Below, piece by piece: positions 1-7,916 of a stretch of 64,000 nucleotides of DNA. Within the stretch, counting starts at the first letter, position 1; every line of letters begins with the position of its first letter. Both the position numbers and the translations under genes were made by a program. The notes beneath the pieces are model-generated. The model had not been told where the DNA came from. It made no database searches and saw only the letters and a program-made list of their open reading frames with translations. Source of the stretch: Anderseniella sp. Alg231-50 (lineage in GTDB: Bacteria; Pseudomonadota; Alphaproteobacteria; Rhizobiales; Aestuariivirgaceae); the NCBI RefSeq assembly GCF_900149695.1, contig NZ_LT703003.1, positions 2,594,023-2,658,022 on the forward strand. The letters are read 5' to 3'.

Positions 1-118
1 TGATCTCTCCCAGAATCTGGGAAGACAGAATCAGATTGACCCAGTCAGCATGGATACGCTCTCGGCCAAATGCCTCATCCCAACGTTGCGGTCGTCTGAC
101 CAGATTTCCCTGCGCCAA
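1..118 (-). CDS. N-terminal fragment of a probable cyclic-nucleotide-binding (Crp-like) protein, cut by the left edge
   Basis: Only 39 codons are visible. A TTG start is preceded by AGGGGA at about 8 nt, and the frame stays open to the window edge. The peptide contains RRPQRWDEAFG followed by a short leucine-rich helix. From memory this resembles the 'RPQRWD.PF' opening of long cNMP-binding-domain proteins found near c-type cytochromes and denitrification genes. It lies 227 nt downstream of the tetrahaem cytochrome on the same strand, so the two may be co-transcribed. The frame and SD are seen directly. The family is an inference from a very short stretch, and the diagnostic cNMP fold is outside the window. 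Confidence 0.45.
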   Translation of the reverse strand, partial: MAQGNLVRRPQRWDEAFGRERIHADWVNLILSSQILGEI

Positions 119-345
119 TAGCTTTGTCCCCTGCGATTGTCATGCCGGGCGACAGCACAAACTGGATGCTCCCCTTTTGGGAAACTTTTTGGTTCTTTTG
201 CGAACTTAGTCTTTTCAACGCCCTACAACTTTCGAGTGTAGCTTTTCGTATGGTTAATTTTGGGCGCTAAGGTGCTATGGAAAGGCCATAATTTGGCGAA
301 ATTGTGCGGCTGCCCCGACCCGGCCGGAACAGCCCTGGAAACCCG

Positions 346-1383
346 TTACTCGGGAGGCTTTCCCTTGTACTTGCTTTCATTGGGAATCAACGGATCAACA
401 GCGCCGAATGTGCTGCCGTCATACTTTGCGATCAGGGCAAGCGACGTACTCGCGATGCCCTTGGCAGCCTTCAAAAGCGCCTTCTTGTTATTGAGTTTCA
501 GGCCGGCCGAATACCCCAGCTTGACGATCTTGTCGACTTCGCCCGCTTTCGGAACTGCCGCGGCCACTTTTTTCATTTTCTTGCGTGCAGCATCAGCACG
601 CCGTGCCATCCTGAACGCATAAGCCTTGCTCTTGGTTGCGACCGCCACAGCGCGCAGCGCGGTTTCAAGTTCGACCGCCAGACCGGTTATATACAGAATA
701 CGCTTTCGCCCGGCGCTGGCCGTTTTGTTCGTCTTGCCTTTCGAATACCACACATTGTGGCGCACCTCGCCTTGCGACCAGGAAACCAGCTCGAACGAAC
801 TGCCCGCCGGATGTCCCCCGACATTGACCAGTTTTTCCTGGGGAACCACGTGGCAACTGTAACAATTCTTGGCCAGCTTGTAGATTGCCGCAGGCCGGAT
901 CATGCCCAGTTTTTCCGCCTTTTTCCATCTTTTTGCCTCTTCGGCCTTCGATTCCGTCTTTTCGGTTTTGCCGGAAAACTCGCTGTGCACTTTCTCCCAG
1001 TCCTTGCCTGCAGAGTGACAGGATTCACAGGAAATTCCGGCAATCGGCTTCTTTTTCTTCCTCTTGATCTTAGTGGTGAAATGGCAGGTCAGGCACAAGC
1101 TTTCCGACTTGATCCGCTTGATCTTCATCTTGTTGGCAATCTTGCGGGCTTCCTTGCTGCGCGGCATTTTCTTGAAAGTCGTGGAATGGTGCGTCTTCTT
1201 CCATATCTCGGTGGTTTCCTTGTGACACTCTGCACAGGCATTCGGCCCCACGATCTTTTTGTGGTTCAGCGGTTTCTTGACAGATTGCGACGTTGCCGAT
1301 GCGATTGCAGCCAGCAGAAAAACCGCAGCCAGAACGACAATCTTCACGACATGGTACCGTGTCCGGTCATGGCATGTGTCCAT
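346..1383 (-). CDS. Tetrahaem cytochrome c554-like periplasmic protein
   Basis: 345 aa. A hydrophobic signal segment at about residues 13-31 is followed by four CxxCH haem sites: CAECH at 50, CLTCH at 97, CESCH at 119 and CYSCH at 174. The pattern fits the cytochrome c554 family, multihaem periplasmic electron carriers. The C-terminal half (about 200-345) has no haem motif and is rich in lysine and alanine, so the predicted charge is strongly positive. The ATG has only a weak SD (GGGG), and an internal GTG 12 codons on, just before the signal segment, is an alternative start. It probably moves electrons in the periplasm. Its partner cannot be told from sequence, though the nos genes nearby suggest anaerobic respiration. 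Confidence 0.8.
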   Translation of the reverse strand: MDTCHDRTRYHVVKIVVLAAVFLLAAIASATSQSVKKPLNHKKIVGPNACAECHKETTEIWKKTHHSTTFKKMPRSKEARKIANKMKIKRIKSESLCLTCHFTTKIKRKKKKPIAGISCESCHSAGKDWEKVHSEFSGKTEKTESKAEEAKRWKKAEKLGMIRPAAIYKLAKNCYSCHVVPQEKLVNVGGHPAGSSFELVSWSQGEVRHNVWYSKGKTNKTASAGRKRILYITGLAVELETALRAVAVATKSKAYAFRMARRADAARKKMKKVAAAVPKAGEVDKIVKLGYSAGLKLNNKKALLKAAKGIASTSLALIAKYDGSTFGAVDPLIPNESKYKGKPPE

Positions 1384-1586
1384 GTAATGAAACCCCGAAA
1401 CTTATTCCCGCCAGCGCGCCTTGTGTTTTGAGAAGATCAAAACCGCGCCCCGGACCACCGCGACCCGTTTCAGGCTATTCACGTATTATGGCGTCAAATT
1501 GACTCTCAGACGACAGAGCGATCAAACCGACGCTTGAGTCCGCGCACCCGTGTAGATTCACGAGCAGCCTTCCTCTGCGCGCCCTC

Positions 1587-1600
1587 TTGATGTGGATCAA
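1587..1600. promoter_or_regulatory. Perfect FNR/Anr-type box TTGAT-GTGG-ATCAA
   Basis: A 14-bp perfect palindrome identical to the FNR consensus (TTGAT-N4-ATCAA). It lies about 74 nt (centre) upstream of the VIT-family start and about 210 nt upstream of the divergent cytochrome gene. It could place either gene under oxygen or NO control through an FNR/NNR-type regulator such as the Crp/Fnr protein encoded further along. The palindrome is seen directly. Binding is inferred. Confidence 0.75.
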
Positions 1601-1667
1601 GAAGCGTCGCAGTCCAGTGCCGCAGTGTTGGGAACAGGAGAAACACTCAACGCCCGGGGTCACGGTC

Positions 1668-2390
1668 ATGCAGCTTGAACACGATCACAGCATTGAAGGT
1701 ATCAGGACGAGGCTGGCCAGCGGCAACAGTCCCAACTACCTGCGCGACTGGGTCTATGGCGGTATTGACGGAGCCATCACGACATTTGCCATTGTGGCAG
1801 GCGTCCTGGGTGCCGGCCTGTCGGCCAACATCATCTTGATCCTCGGCCTTGCCAACCTGCTGGCTGACGGTTTTTCGATGGCGGCAAGCAACTACACCGG
1901 CACCAAGACGGAGGTTGATGAACTTGACCGATATCGCGAAATCGAGAAACGGCACATCCGGCAGGACCCCGAAGGTGAACGCGAAGAGGTCAGGCAGATC
2001 CTGCAGGGCAAGGGTCTTGAAGGGCCGGCACTGGACGATGCCGTCAAGGCGGTGACGTCCAGCGAGGAAACCTGGATCAACACCATGCTGGTTGACGAAT
2101 ACGGCCTGGCCACCAATTTGCGCTCGCCCCTGAAATCAGGCCTCGCCACCATGGCGTCATTTGTCCTGTTTGGCGCCATTCCGCTGGCGCCATTTCTGCT
2201 CGGGCTTGCCGATGCCGTCACAGTCGCACTCGCCATGACGCTGGCGGCGTTTTTCCTGATCGGCACCATCAAGAGCAGATGGTCCCTGGCAACATGGTGG
2301 CAGTCCGGCCTTGAGACACTGGCAATCGGACTGGCGGCATCCGCTCTTGCCTACGGTGTCGGATACCTGGTGAAAGATCTGGCCGCCTAG
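1668..2390 (+). CDS. VIT1/CCC1 family membrane transporter (Fe2+/Mn2+-type)
   Basis: 240 aa from the ATG that opens with MQLEHDHS. The reading frame is open 27 codons further upstream, but that part would place an FNR box inside the coding region, so the downstream ATG is preferred. The protein has the family layout: an early segment with YGGIDGAITTFAIVAG, a second helix with GLANLLADGFSMAASNY, an acidic cytoplasmic loop (EVDELDRYREIEKRHIRQ and an EEV..IL region) that carries metal-binding Glu residues in this family, then three C-terminal helices. Members export Fe2+ or Mn2+ from the cytosol. It stands alone between the cytochrome and the NYN gene. The FNR box upstream suggests anaerobic induction. 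Confidence 0.85.
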   Translation: MQLEHDHSIEGIRTRLASGNSPNYLRDWVYGGIDGAITTFAIVAGVLGAGLSANIILILGLANLLADGFSMAASNYTGTKTEVDELDRYREIEKRHIRQDPEGEREEVRQILQGKGLEGPALDDAVKAVTSSEETWINTMLVDEYGLATNLRSPLKSGLATMASFVLFGAIPLAPFLLGLADAVTVALAMTLAAFFLIGTIKSRWSLATWWQSGLETLAIGLAASALAYGVGYLVKDLAA

Positions 2391-2480
2391 TCAGGGGACC
2401 AGCTCAAACAGCGTGCCCCGTGGTTGTGCTAGCCTCCCGCTTCCCGCAATATCCATTCAACTGGAATCTGAGCCTGAGGT

Positions 2481-3251
2481 GTGAAGTTGATTGAACCACA
2501 GTCCCCCCGTCTTGCTGTTCTGATAGATGCCGACAATGCGTCGGCGAGAATCGCTGACGGCCTGTTTGAGGAAATTGCCAAGATTGGGGAAGCCAGCGTC
2601 AGGCGCATTTACGGGGATTTCTCGAGCGGCCGCTCGAAAGGCTGGGCAGACCAACTGTCAAAGCACGCCATTATTCCACACCAGCAGTTTGCCTATACGA
2701 CCGGCAAGAACGCGTCCGACATCACACTGGTCATAGATGCTATGGACCTGCTGCACAGCGGCAGGTTTGCCGGCTTCTGCCTGGTGTCCTCCGACAGCGA
2801 TTTCACCCGCCTGGCCGCCCGGATAAGGGAACAGGGCGTTGACGTGTTCGGCTTCGGCGAACAGAAAACGCCGGAGAGTTTTCGCCAGGCATGCCGCAGG
2901 TTCATCTACACGGAAAACCTGTTGCCCGGTGCATCTGCGGGCGAAGACGAGCAGCAATCGGATACCAGATCACTGCAACCGCCAAGTGCAGCAACGCCAA
3001 TCATCAGGAAGGCCATCGATCAGATCGAAACCGAGGACGGCTGGGTCCCGCTTGGTGAGGTCGGAAAGCAGCTTCCCAACCTGTCACCCGACTTCGACCC
3101 CAGAACATTCGGCTCGCGTAAGTTGAGCGATCTCATCCGCAAAACCAACGCCTTCGTGATAGACCTTCCGCAAGGTGGAGCCATGCGCATCCGTCCGGCA
3201 GCGAAAAAAGCTCGCAACACAAAGAGCAAAGGCGCCGAGAAGCAGAACTGA
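2481..3251 (+). CDS. NYN-domain (LabA/DUF88) protein with C-terminal OST-HTH-like domain
   Basis: 256 aa from a GTG start with TGAGG just upstream. Residues 10-150 form a NYN (PIN-like) nuclease domain: LAVLIDADNAS supplies the first acidic residues, DITLVIDAMDLL the middle ones, and LVSSDSDFTRLA the third acidic cluster. The C-terminal part from about residue 165 (IIRKAIDQIETEDGWVPLGE to the end) resembles a LOTUS/OST-HTH RNA-binding module, and the tail is Lys/Arg rich. Such proteins are thought to be RNA-processing or RNA-binding factors, and this one's substrate is unknown. It is monocistronic and convergent with nosX. Confidence 0.8.
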   Translation: MKLIEPQSPRLAVLIDADNASARIADGLFEEIAKIGEASVRRIYGDFSSGRSKGWADQLSKHAIIPHQQFAYTTGKNASDITLVIDAMDLLHSGRFAGFCLVSSDSDFTRLAARIREQGVDVFGFGEQKTPESFRQACRRFIYTENLLPGASAGEDEQQSDTRSLQPPSAATPIIRKAIDQIETEDGWVPLGEVGKQLPNLSPDFDPRTFGSRKLSDLIRKTNAFVIDLPQGGAMRIRPAAKKARNTKSKGAEKQN

Positions 3252-3412
3252 TCATGCCATACCGGCCTCAACAGCTTGATTCAACGTTCGAGTACGCACA
3301 CGCAACTCATTGAACCAAATCAACTTCACGATAAAGATGACTCGATTTCTGAACAGGCACGCGCAATGCCGGATCAGCAAAAACCGGACGAAAGACGCAG
3401 ATGCCTGTGCGG

Positions 3413-4357
3413 TCAGATTGCCAATAAAGTTCCATCACAGCGCCTGGCATTCACGGTCACCTGAGCGACCTTTTCCATACACTCAGCCAGTTGTTGTTCA
3501 TCCATCATGACGGCGGCGGTTGAAAGCCCGTCGGCTATTGCAGCCGAGCGATGGACAACACTCACCCGTCGCCATCTGGAGCCGACCGGACGCCCTGTTA
3601 TCGGGCTGAGAATGTGACTGTTGGTACCATCAAATGTGGTTGCAAGCGGCGCGGATGTCGCCACACACCTGTTCTTCATTTCAACGAAGTCCGTTGGTGC
3701 CTCATCGCCGTTCACTGTCAATCCGACCCGCCATCCGGCACCGCCCGGCCTGTGACCCAGGGTGGAAATTTCACCCATATTGACAACAGCATTCTCAAGG
3801 CCTTCGGAGCGAAGCAACGCGGATATTCGGTCGGTAACAAAACCCTGGGCAATGCCGTTGAGAGTCAGTTGCATGCCGGGTCTGTCGAACTCAATTTCTC
3901 TCATGCCGTAGCGTACATGGCACCAGCCAATTTTTCCGCGAGCACTGCGGACATGCTTTGGATCGGGTCTGCCGCCGCACTCGGCAAAGGCCCGCCACAG
4001 CGGTTGCACTGTCGGGTCAAAGAGACCACCCGTTGCAGTGTGAACGGCATCTACCTGAGACAGCGTGGACAGCAGCTCCGGAGGCGGCGATTGCAGAACA
4101 CCCTTTGAGTTGAGTAGGCACAACCTGCTGTCGGCGCGATACAGGCTGAAAATATCTTCCAAGCGGTCTATTTCTCCCAACGCCAGTCTGATGAGGCGCC
4201 TGGCTTCAGTTTCCGGCATGCCGGTTATGATCAGCTTTGCTTCAGCGCCCAGCGCAACACCCCGCCATGAGACGGTCTTCGCGTTGGTGGGACAGGCTGC
4301 GCCCGCCACGGCCAGGCAGGCCGAGATAGTCATGAACCGGCGGCGGGACAGCTTCAT
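3413..4357 (-). CDS. nosX: FAD:protein FMN transferase (ApbE family), NosX
   Basis: 314 aa. A signal peptide with an RRR motif (LSRRRFMTISACLAVAGAA) predicts export, probably by Tat. ApbE features include ATGGLFDPTVQPLWRAF, NGIAQGFVTDRI and the Mg-binding DGLSTAAVMM. These enzymes attach FMN covalently to Thr in (S/T)GAT-type sites of periplasmic flavoproteins, and NosR in this cluster carries such a site. It is the last gene of the nos run and overlaps the nosL stop by 4 nt. NosX is therefore the natural reading, although ApbE proteins for Rnf or Nqr look similar. Confidence 0.88.
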   Translation of the reverse strand: MKLSRRRFMTISACLAVAGAACPTNAKTVSWRGVALGAEAKLIITGMPETEARRLIRLALGEIDRLEDIFSLYRADSRLCLLNSKGVLQSPPPELLSTLSQVDAVHTATGGLFDPTVQPLWRAFAECGGRPDPKHVRSARGKIGWCHVRYGMREIEFDRPGMQLTLNGIAQGFVTDRISALLRSEGLENAVVNMGEISTLGHRPGGAGWRVGLTVNGDEAPTDFVEMKNRCVATSAPLATTFDGTNSHILSPITGRPVGSRWRRVSVVHRSAAIADGLSTAAVMMDEQQLAECMEKVAQVTVNARRCDGTLLAI

Positions 4358-4905
4358 TTGACCGAGCCCGTGGTTAACTGGCCTTGCTGCTTCAGATCAA
4401 CCGGACCAAGCACATAGGCATCCGGGATTTCCGCCAGGCGCACAACCTTCCCTCCGTGTTTGACGGAAAAGCCTTTTGCTGCGGCTTCGCTGCCAAACGG
4501 AATGGCTTCCGGAGCGCCCATGCCCCCTGCCCTGGCGCTGTTGATGACGAAGAAGGCCTCTTGAATATCAATCCAGGTGTCATCGCCGGGAAAATCCCAT
4601 TGCTCGGATTTGCCCATATCGTTGACATAGACGACAACAGCCTCCTGGGTTTCTTCCGGCAGGCGCATGAAGGCAATTGCGTCGCGCACCTGGGAGAAAA
4701 AAATCGGAAACAACAGCCGCTCAACGTGCACCTGCGCTTTCGGCCCGGTGTGCTCCAGAATGTTCATATTGCAATAATGACCCACAGCCTCTTCGGTCAT
4801 CGCAACAGGGGCCGGCACCTCCTGTTTTGCGCTTTGTTCATTGCAGGCCGACAAAAGCAACAGGCAGGCCAGACAAAGTGAGGTGCTGGCGGATCTGCTG
4901 ATCAT
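4354..4905 (-). CDS. nosL: NosL, outer-membrane copper chaperone lipoprotein
   Basis: 183 aa from an ATG that overlaps the nosY stop (ATGA). A lipobox LLLLSAC puts the lipidated Cys at residue 21. The copper-binding segment HYCNMNILEHTGPKAQVH has the expected Cys-Asn-Met-x-Ile-x-x-His arrangement. A later GPVDLKQQG resembles the NosL C-terminus. NosL delivers Cu(I) to NosZ for CuZ assembly. It sits between nosY and nosX, the standard order. An upstream in-frame ATG would add 18 residues before the signal peptide and is unlikely. Confidence 0.93.
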   Translation of the reverse strand: MISRSASTSLCLACLLLLSACNEQSAKQEVPAPVAMTEEAVGHYCNMNILEHTGPKAQVHVERLLFPIFFSQVRDAIAFMRLPEETQEAVVVYVNDMGKSEQWDFPGDDTWIDIQEAFFVINSARAGGMGAPEAIPFGSEAAAKGFSVKHGGKVVRLAEIPDAYVLGPVDLKQQGQLTTGSVK

Positions 4906-5732
4906 GGTTGAACCCTCCCGAGAATTGCCGTCGACAGGCCGAGCGCAATCACCATCCACACAAACGGGCTGATGATGGCCAGTTGTGGCAGGAACGGCAT
5001 TGCGCTGCCACCCGCCGCAAGTCCTGTTGACGCAGTCGCAGCGTCTATTGCCGCCATATTAAATACCCGGAATGCATCGGCCGGGTTGAGCAAGAGCAAA
5101 TAGGGAAACAGAACCTTGGCAAAAAACCCGTCTGGACTGGCGAGCAATCCGCCGAGCAGCGCCAGGTCGTAAAGCACCACTGCAAAAAGCCAGATGGCCA
5201 CGGCCAGCGCTGCTGCAGTCCCGGTCTGGCGTACGCTGACGCTTGCCACATATCCAATGGCAATGAAGGTGGCGCCCAGCGCCAGGCTGGTAGCTATCAC
5301 GCGAGCCAGGTCAACAATGCCACCCATACCGGTATTCTGTCCCGCAGCAAACACGAGCGTACCGGCAACTCCGTAGCCGAGCACAACGGCCAGGGACAAC
5401 ACAATGACATGGCCACAGAACTTGCCAAACAGGACCTGCCCTCGCGAAACCGGGGTGGCCAGTGTCAGCTGCAGCGTTCCGCGATCAATCTCGCCGGCAA
5501 TCGCATCAAATGACAACAAGAGTGCAATCAGCGGCACCAGGTAAACCGACAGCGTGGAAAGGCTGGCTACCACGACACTCAGACCATCTGCTTTGGTGGC
5601 ACCGGACGGTGCACTGCCAAGCAAGGCCAGCAGCAGCGCAAACACCAGCAGAATGATCGAGGCGAGAAGCACCCATCGGTTACGGATCCCGATACGGATT
5701 TCAGCCTGCGCGATTGTGAGAATTGCACTCAT
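4902..5732 (-). CDS. nosY: NosY, ABC transporter permease for NosZ maturation
   Basis: 276 aa with about six hydrophobic segments. The N-terminal AEIRIGIRNRWVLLASIILL and the later FDAIAGEIDRGTLQLTLATP are typical of ABC-2 permeases of the NosY type. With NosF it forms the NosFY transporter, which works with NosD on copper/sulfide cofactor assembly of N2O reductase in the periplasm. It overlaps nosF and nosL by 4 nt on each side (ATGA), so translation is coupled across all three. Confidence 0.92.
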   Translation of the reverse strand: MSAILTIAQAEIRIGIRNRWVLLASIILLVFALLLALLGSAPSGATKADGLSVVVASLSTLSVYLVPLIALLLSFDAIAGEIDRGTLQLTLATPVSRGQVLFGKFCGHVIVLSLAVVLGYGVAGTLVFAAGQNTGMGGIVDLARVIATSLALGATFIAIGYVASVSVRQTGTAAALAVAIWLFAVVLYDLALLGGLLASPDGFFAKVLFPYLLLLNPADAFRVFNMAAIDAATASTGLAAGGSAMPFLPQLAIISPFVWMVIALGLSTAILGRVQP

Positions 5733-6640
5733 GCCTCATCGCCTCCCTCGTCACCTTCACGGGAAAAATAGCGATACACCTCATCAAGGCTCGGCGATGA
5801 GATTTCCACGTCATTCACCGCAGCCCCCAGTTTTGAAATCGCAGACAGGCGATCCATCTTGTCCGGCCGGGCGCAGTCAAATTCAACCGACTCTCCATTG
5901 ATCCGCTCACCGCCGAACTGCTTGTGCACGCTTTCAACATCAGCGGAATTTGACCGCACCCGAATACGGATCGGCAGGTTTGCCGATCGTTGCAGTTCGG
6001 CCAGCGATCCGTTGGCGACCAGTTCGCCCTTGCGCAGAATCGCCACCCGGTCGGTTTTCAGCTCAAGCTCGCTCAAGCCATGCGATGACAGCAGAACAGC
6101 CGTACCCTTGCCTGCAATTTCACCAATCAGGCTATAGAACCGTTGCCGCGAGATGGGATCCAGCCCGGACGTCGGCTCGTCGAGCAACATTAGTTTGGGG
6201 TTGCCGACAATCGCCTGCGCCAGACCCAGCCGCTGCCGCATGCCCTTTGAGTACCCGTCACACGGCCTGTCAGCAGCGTCGGCAAGGTCGACTTTTTCGA
6301 GAGCGCTCTCAACCTGTCCTGCATCGGCAGATTTGAGCTTTGCATAGAAAGTCACAATTTCGCGGCCGGTCAGCATCTTCGGAAACGCTACGCTTTCAGG
6401 CAGATAGGACACATCGCGTCTGGCCAGCCGGCTCCCCGGCGCCTGCCCGTTGATGGAGACACGGCCGCCATGCGTACGCAGGAATCCCAGAATGACCCGG
6501 AATAATGTGGTTTTGCCGGCACCGTTATGGCCAAGCAGTGCTACCTTTTCGCCGGAAGCAACATCCAGTGACACACCTTTCAGTGCTTCAACCTCCCTGA
6601 AGCGCCGTGAGACATCGAGTGTATGCAAGACCATGCTCAT
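5729..6640 (-). CDS. nosF: NosF, ABC transporter ATPase for NosZ maturation
   Basis: 303 aa from the ATG that overlaps the nosD stop (ATGA). An open frame extends further upstream but lies entirely inside nosD. Walker A is GHNGAGKTTL, the signature is YSKGMRQRLGLAQ, and Walker B is LMLLDEPTSGLDP. The C-terminal ~90 residues form the extra domain usual in drug/NosF-type ATPases. It energises NosY. Placement between nosD and nosY settles the assignment. Confidence 0.93.
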   Translation of the reverse strand: MSMVLHTLDVSRRFREVEALKGVSLDVASGEKVALLGHNGAGKTTLFRVILGFLRTHGGRVSINGQAPGSRLARRDVSYLPESVAFPKMLTGREIVTFYAKLKSADAGQVESALEKVDLADAADRPCDGYSKGMRQRLGLAQAIVGNPKLMLLDEPTSGLDPISRQRFYSLIGEIAGKGTAVLLSSHGLSELELKTDRVAILRKGELVANGSLAELQRSANLPIRIRVRSNSADVESVHKQFGGERINGESVEFDCARPDKMDRLSAISKLGAAVNDVEISSPSLDEVYRYFSREGDEGGDEA

Positions 6641-7905
6641 TGCTCTTGTACCTCCGCAGTAAAGTTCGCCTCCGGCGCGAGCGTCGGTGTCATCAGCGGC
6701 CTGTCGTCCACCACGCCGCCCGGCAACAGGGCAGGAAACTCCTTCTGCGCCCAGCGGATGAGTTGCACTGCCGGACTGCCCAGCAGCAGCTTCGCTGACG
6801 GTTGTGTCCACAAGATCTGGTCCATGGTGTCATTGGGCCGAAAGGCCTGGTCGGCAACACCGTCGCCGTTCACATCATAGGCGCTGTGATCACTCCAGTA
6901 ATTGCCCGACCAGATATGGTCCTTTGACCCGACAAATTTCACCTGCCTCTGATTGCCGACAAACGAGTTGCCGACAATCTTGTTGCGTTCCGAACCGGCG
7001 GTAAAATGGATGCCGATCGGGCATCCTTCAAAATGATTGTCGCGCATCACGTTCTTGTTGGCGTTGTACATGAAGAGGCACTTTTTGCCTCCGTCACGGA
7101 CAACATTTCCTTCCAGAACCGCGCTGTTGGCGTAGTTCAGCATGATGCCGTGGTCGCGATCACCGATGGACGTGTTGTTGCTGATCTTGATGCGGCTGGT
7201 GAACATGATCGCATAGCCAAGGTGATTGCCTATCGACACATTGCCCGAGACCTCGCTGTCATCGGCATACATGTAGTGAACCGCAAACCGTAAGCTTTCA
7301 AACCTGTTGTTCCTGAACGAGTTTTTCTTGCTGGAATTGACAAAGATCCCGTCGCGGCCATAACGCACCTTGTTGTCGCGAACCTGCGCGCCGGGAGCAT
7401 TCCAGACATAGACACCATTACCGCGCCGGTTCATCAGTCGGTCCCGGCGGCCAATGATGGTATTGCCTGCAACCAGTGCGTTGCGTGCACCGTGAATGTC
7501 CACGCCATAAAGGTTGCCCTCGATCAGGTTGTCACGAACGACTGCATTGGTGGCCTTCTTTGTCAGTTGCACACCGCTGTCAATCGTCTGGTGGTCGGAA
7601 CCTGAACCGGTCAGCCTCAAACCGGACACAACGACATCCGGCGCATCGATCCTGATAACCGACCCCTGCCCCGGACCCCGGACGTGAACCTGTCCGTCGC
7701 CTAAAATCTCAAGTGGCTTGGTGATGAACACACCGCCGGCATACCTGCCTGCCGCCAGCATCAGCCGGTCCCCAGGCCGGGCAGATTGGATGGCCCGCAC
7801 CAGTGCATCCTCGCCGGGCACCACTTTGATATCGGCAGCCGGTGCCGATGTCGCAAGCAATACCGGCAGCAACACACCTTGTACGGTTCGGACCATCCGG
7901 TTCAT
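6637..7905 (-). CDS. nosD: NosD, periplasmic copper-processing right-handed beta-helix protein
   Basis: 422 aa with an N-terminal signal peptide (VLLPVLLATSAPAADI). Repeated short N/D/G-rich turns (VRDNLIEGN, VAGNTIIG, VRDNKVRYGRDGIFV, MRDNHFEGCPIGIHF) give the parallel beta-helix of the NosD/CASH family. The C-terminus has YWSDHSAYDVNGDGVAD, a conserved NosD stretch. NosD is required to assemble the copper centre of NosZ and works with NosFY. It starts 11 nt after the nosZ stop. Confidence 0.93.
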   Translation of the reverse strand: MNRMVRTVQGVLLPVLLATSAPAADIKVVPGEDALVRAIQSARPGDRLMLAAGRYAGGVFITKPLEILGDGQVHVRGPGQGSVIRIDAPDVVVSGLRLTGSGSDHQTIDSGVQLTKKATNAVVRDNLIEGNLYGVDIHGARNALVAGNTIIGRRDRLMNRRGNGVYVWNAPGAQVRDNKVRYGRDGIFVNSSKKNSFRNNRFESLRFAVHYMYADDSEVSGNVSIGNHLGYAIMFTSRIKISNNTSIGDRDHGIMLNYANSAVLEGNVVRDGGKKCLFMYNANKNVMRDNHFEGCPIGIHFTAGSERNKIVGNSFVGNQRQVKFVGSKDHIWSGNYWSDHSAYDVNGDGVADQAFRPNDTMDQILWTQPSAKLLLGSPAVQLIRWAQKEFPALLPGGVVDDRPLMTPTLAPEANFTAEVQEQ

Positions 7906-7916
7906 GTCACGCTGTC

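Noticed and set aside
304..1431. Long open frame (375 codons) on the plus strand
   Set aside because: It lies opposite the tetrahaem cytochrome. Its peptide has no domain, while the minus strand has four CxxCH motifs and a signal peptide.
1428..1440. TTG-N7-CAA repeat (TTGAGAAGATCAA) just upstream of the tetrahaem cytochrome
   Set aside because: The spacing is one base short of an FNR site (needs N8). A perfect box lies about 150 bp away, so this one is more likely chance.
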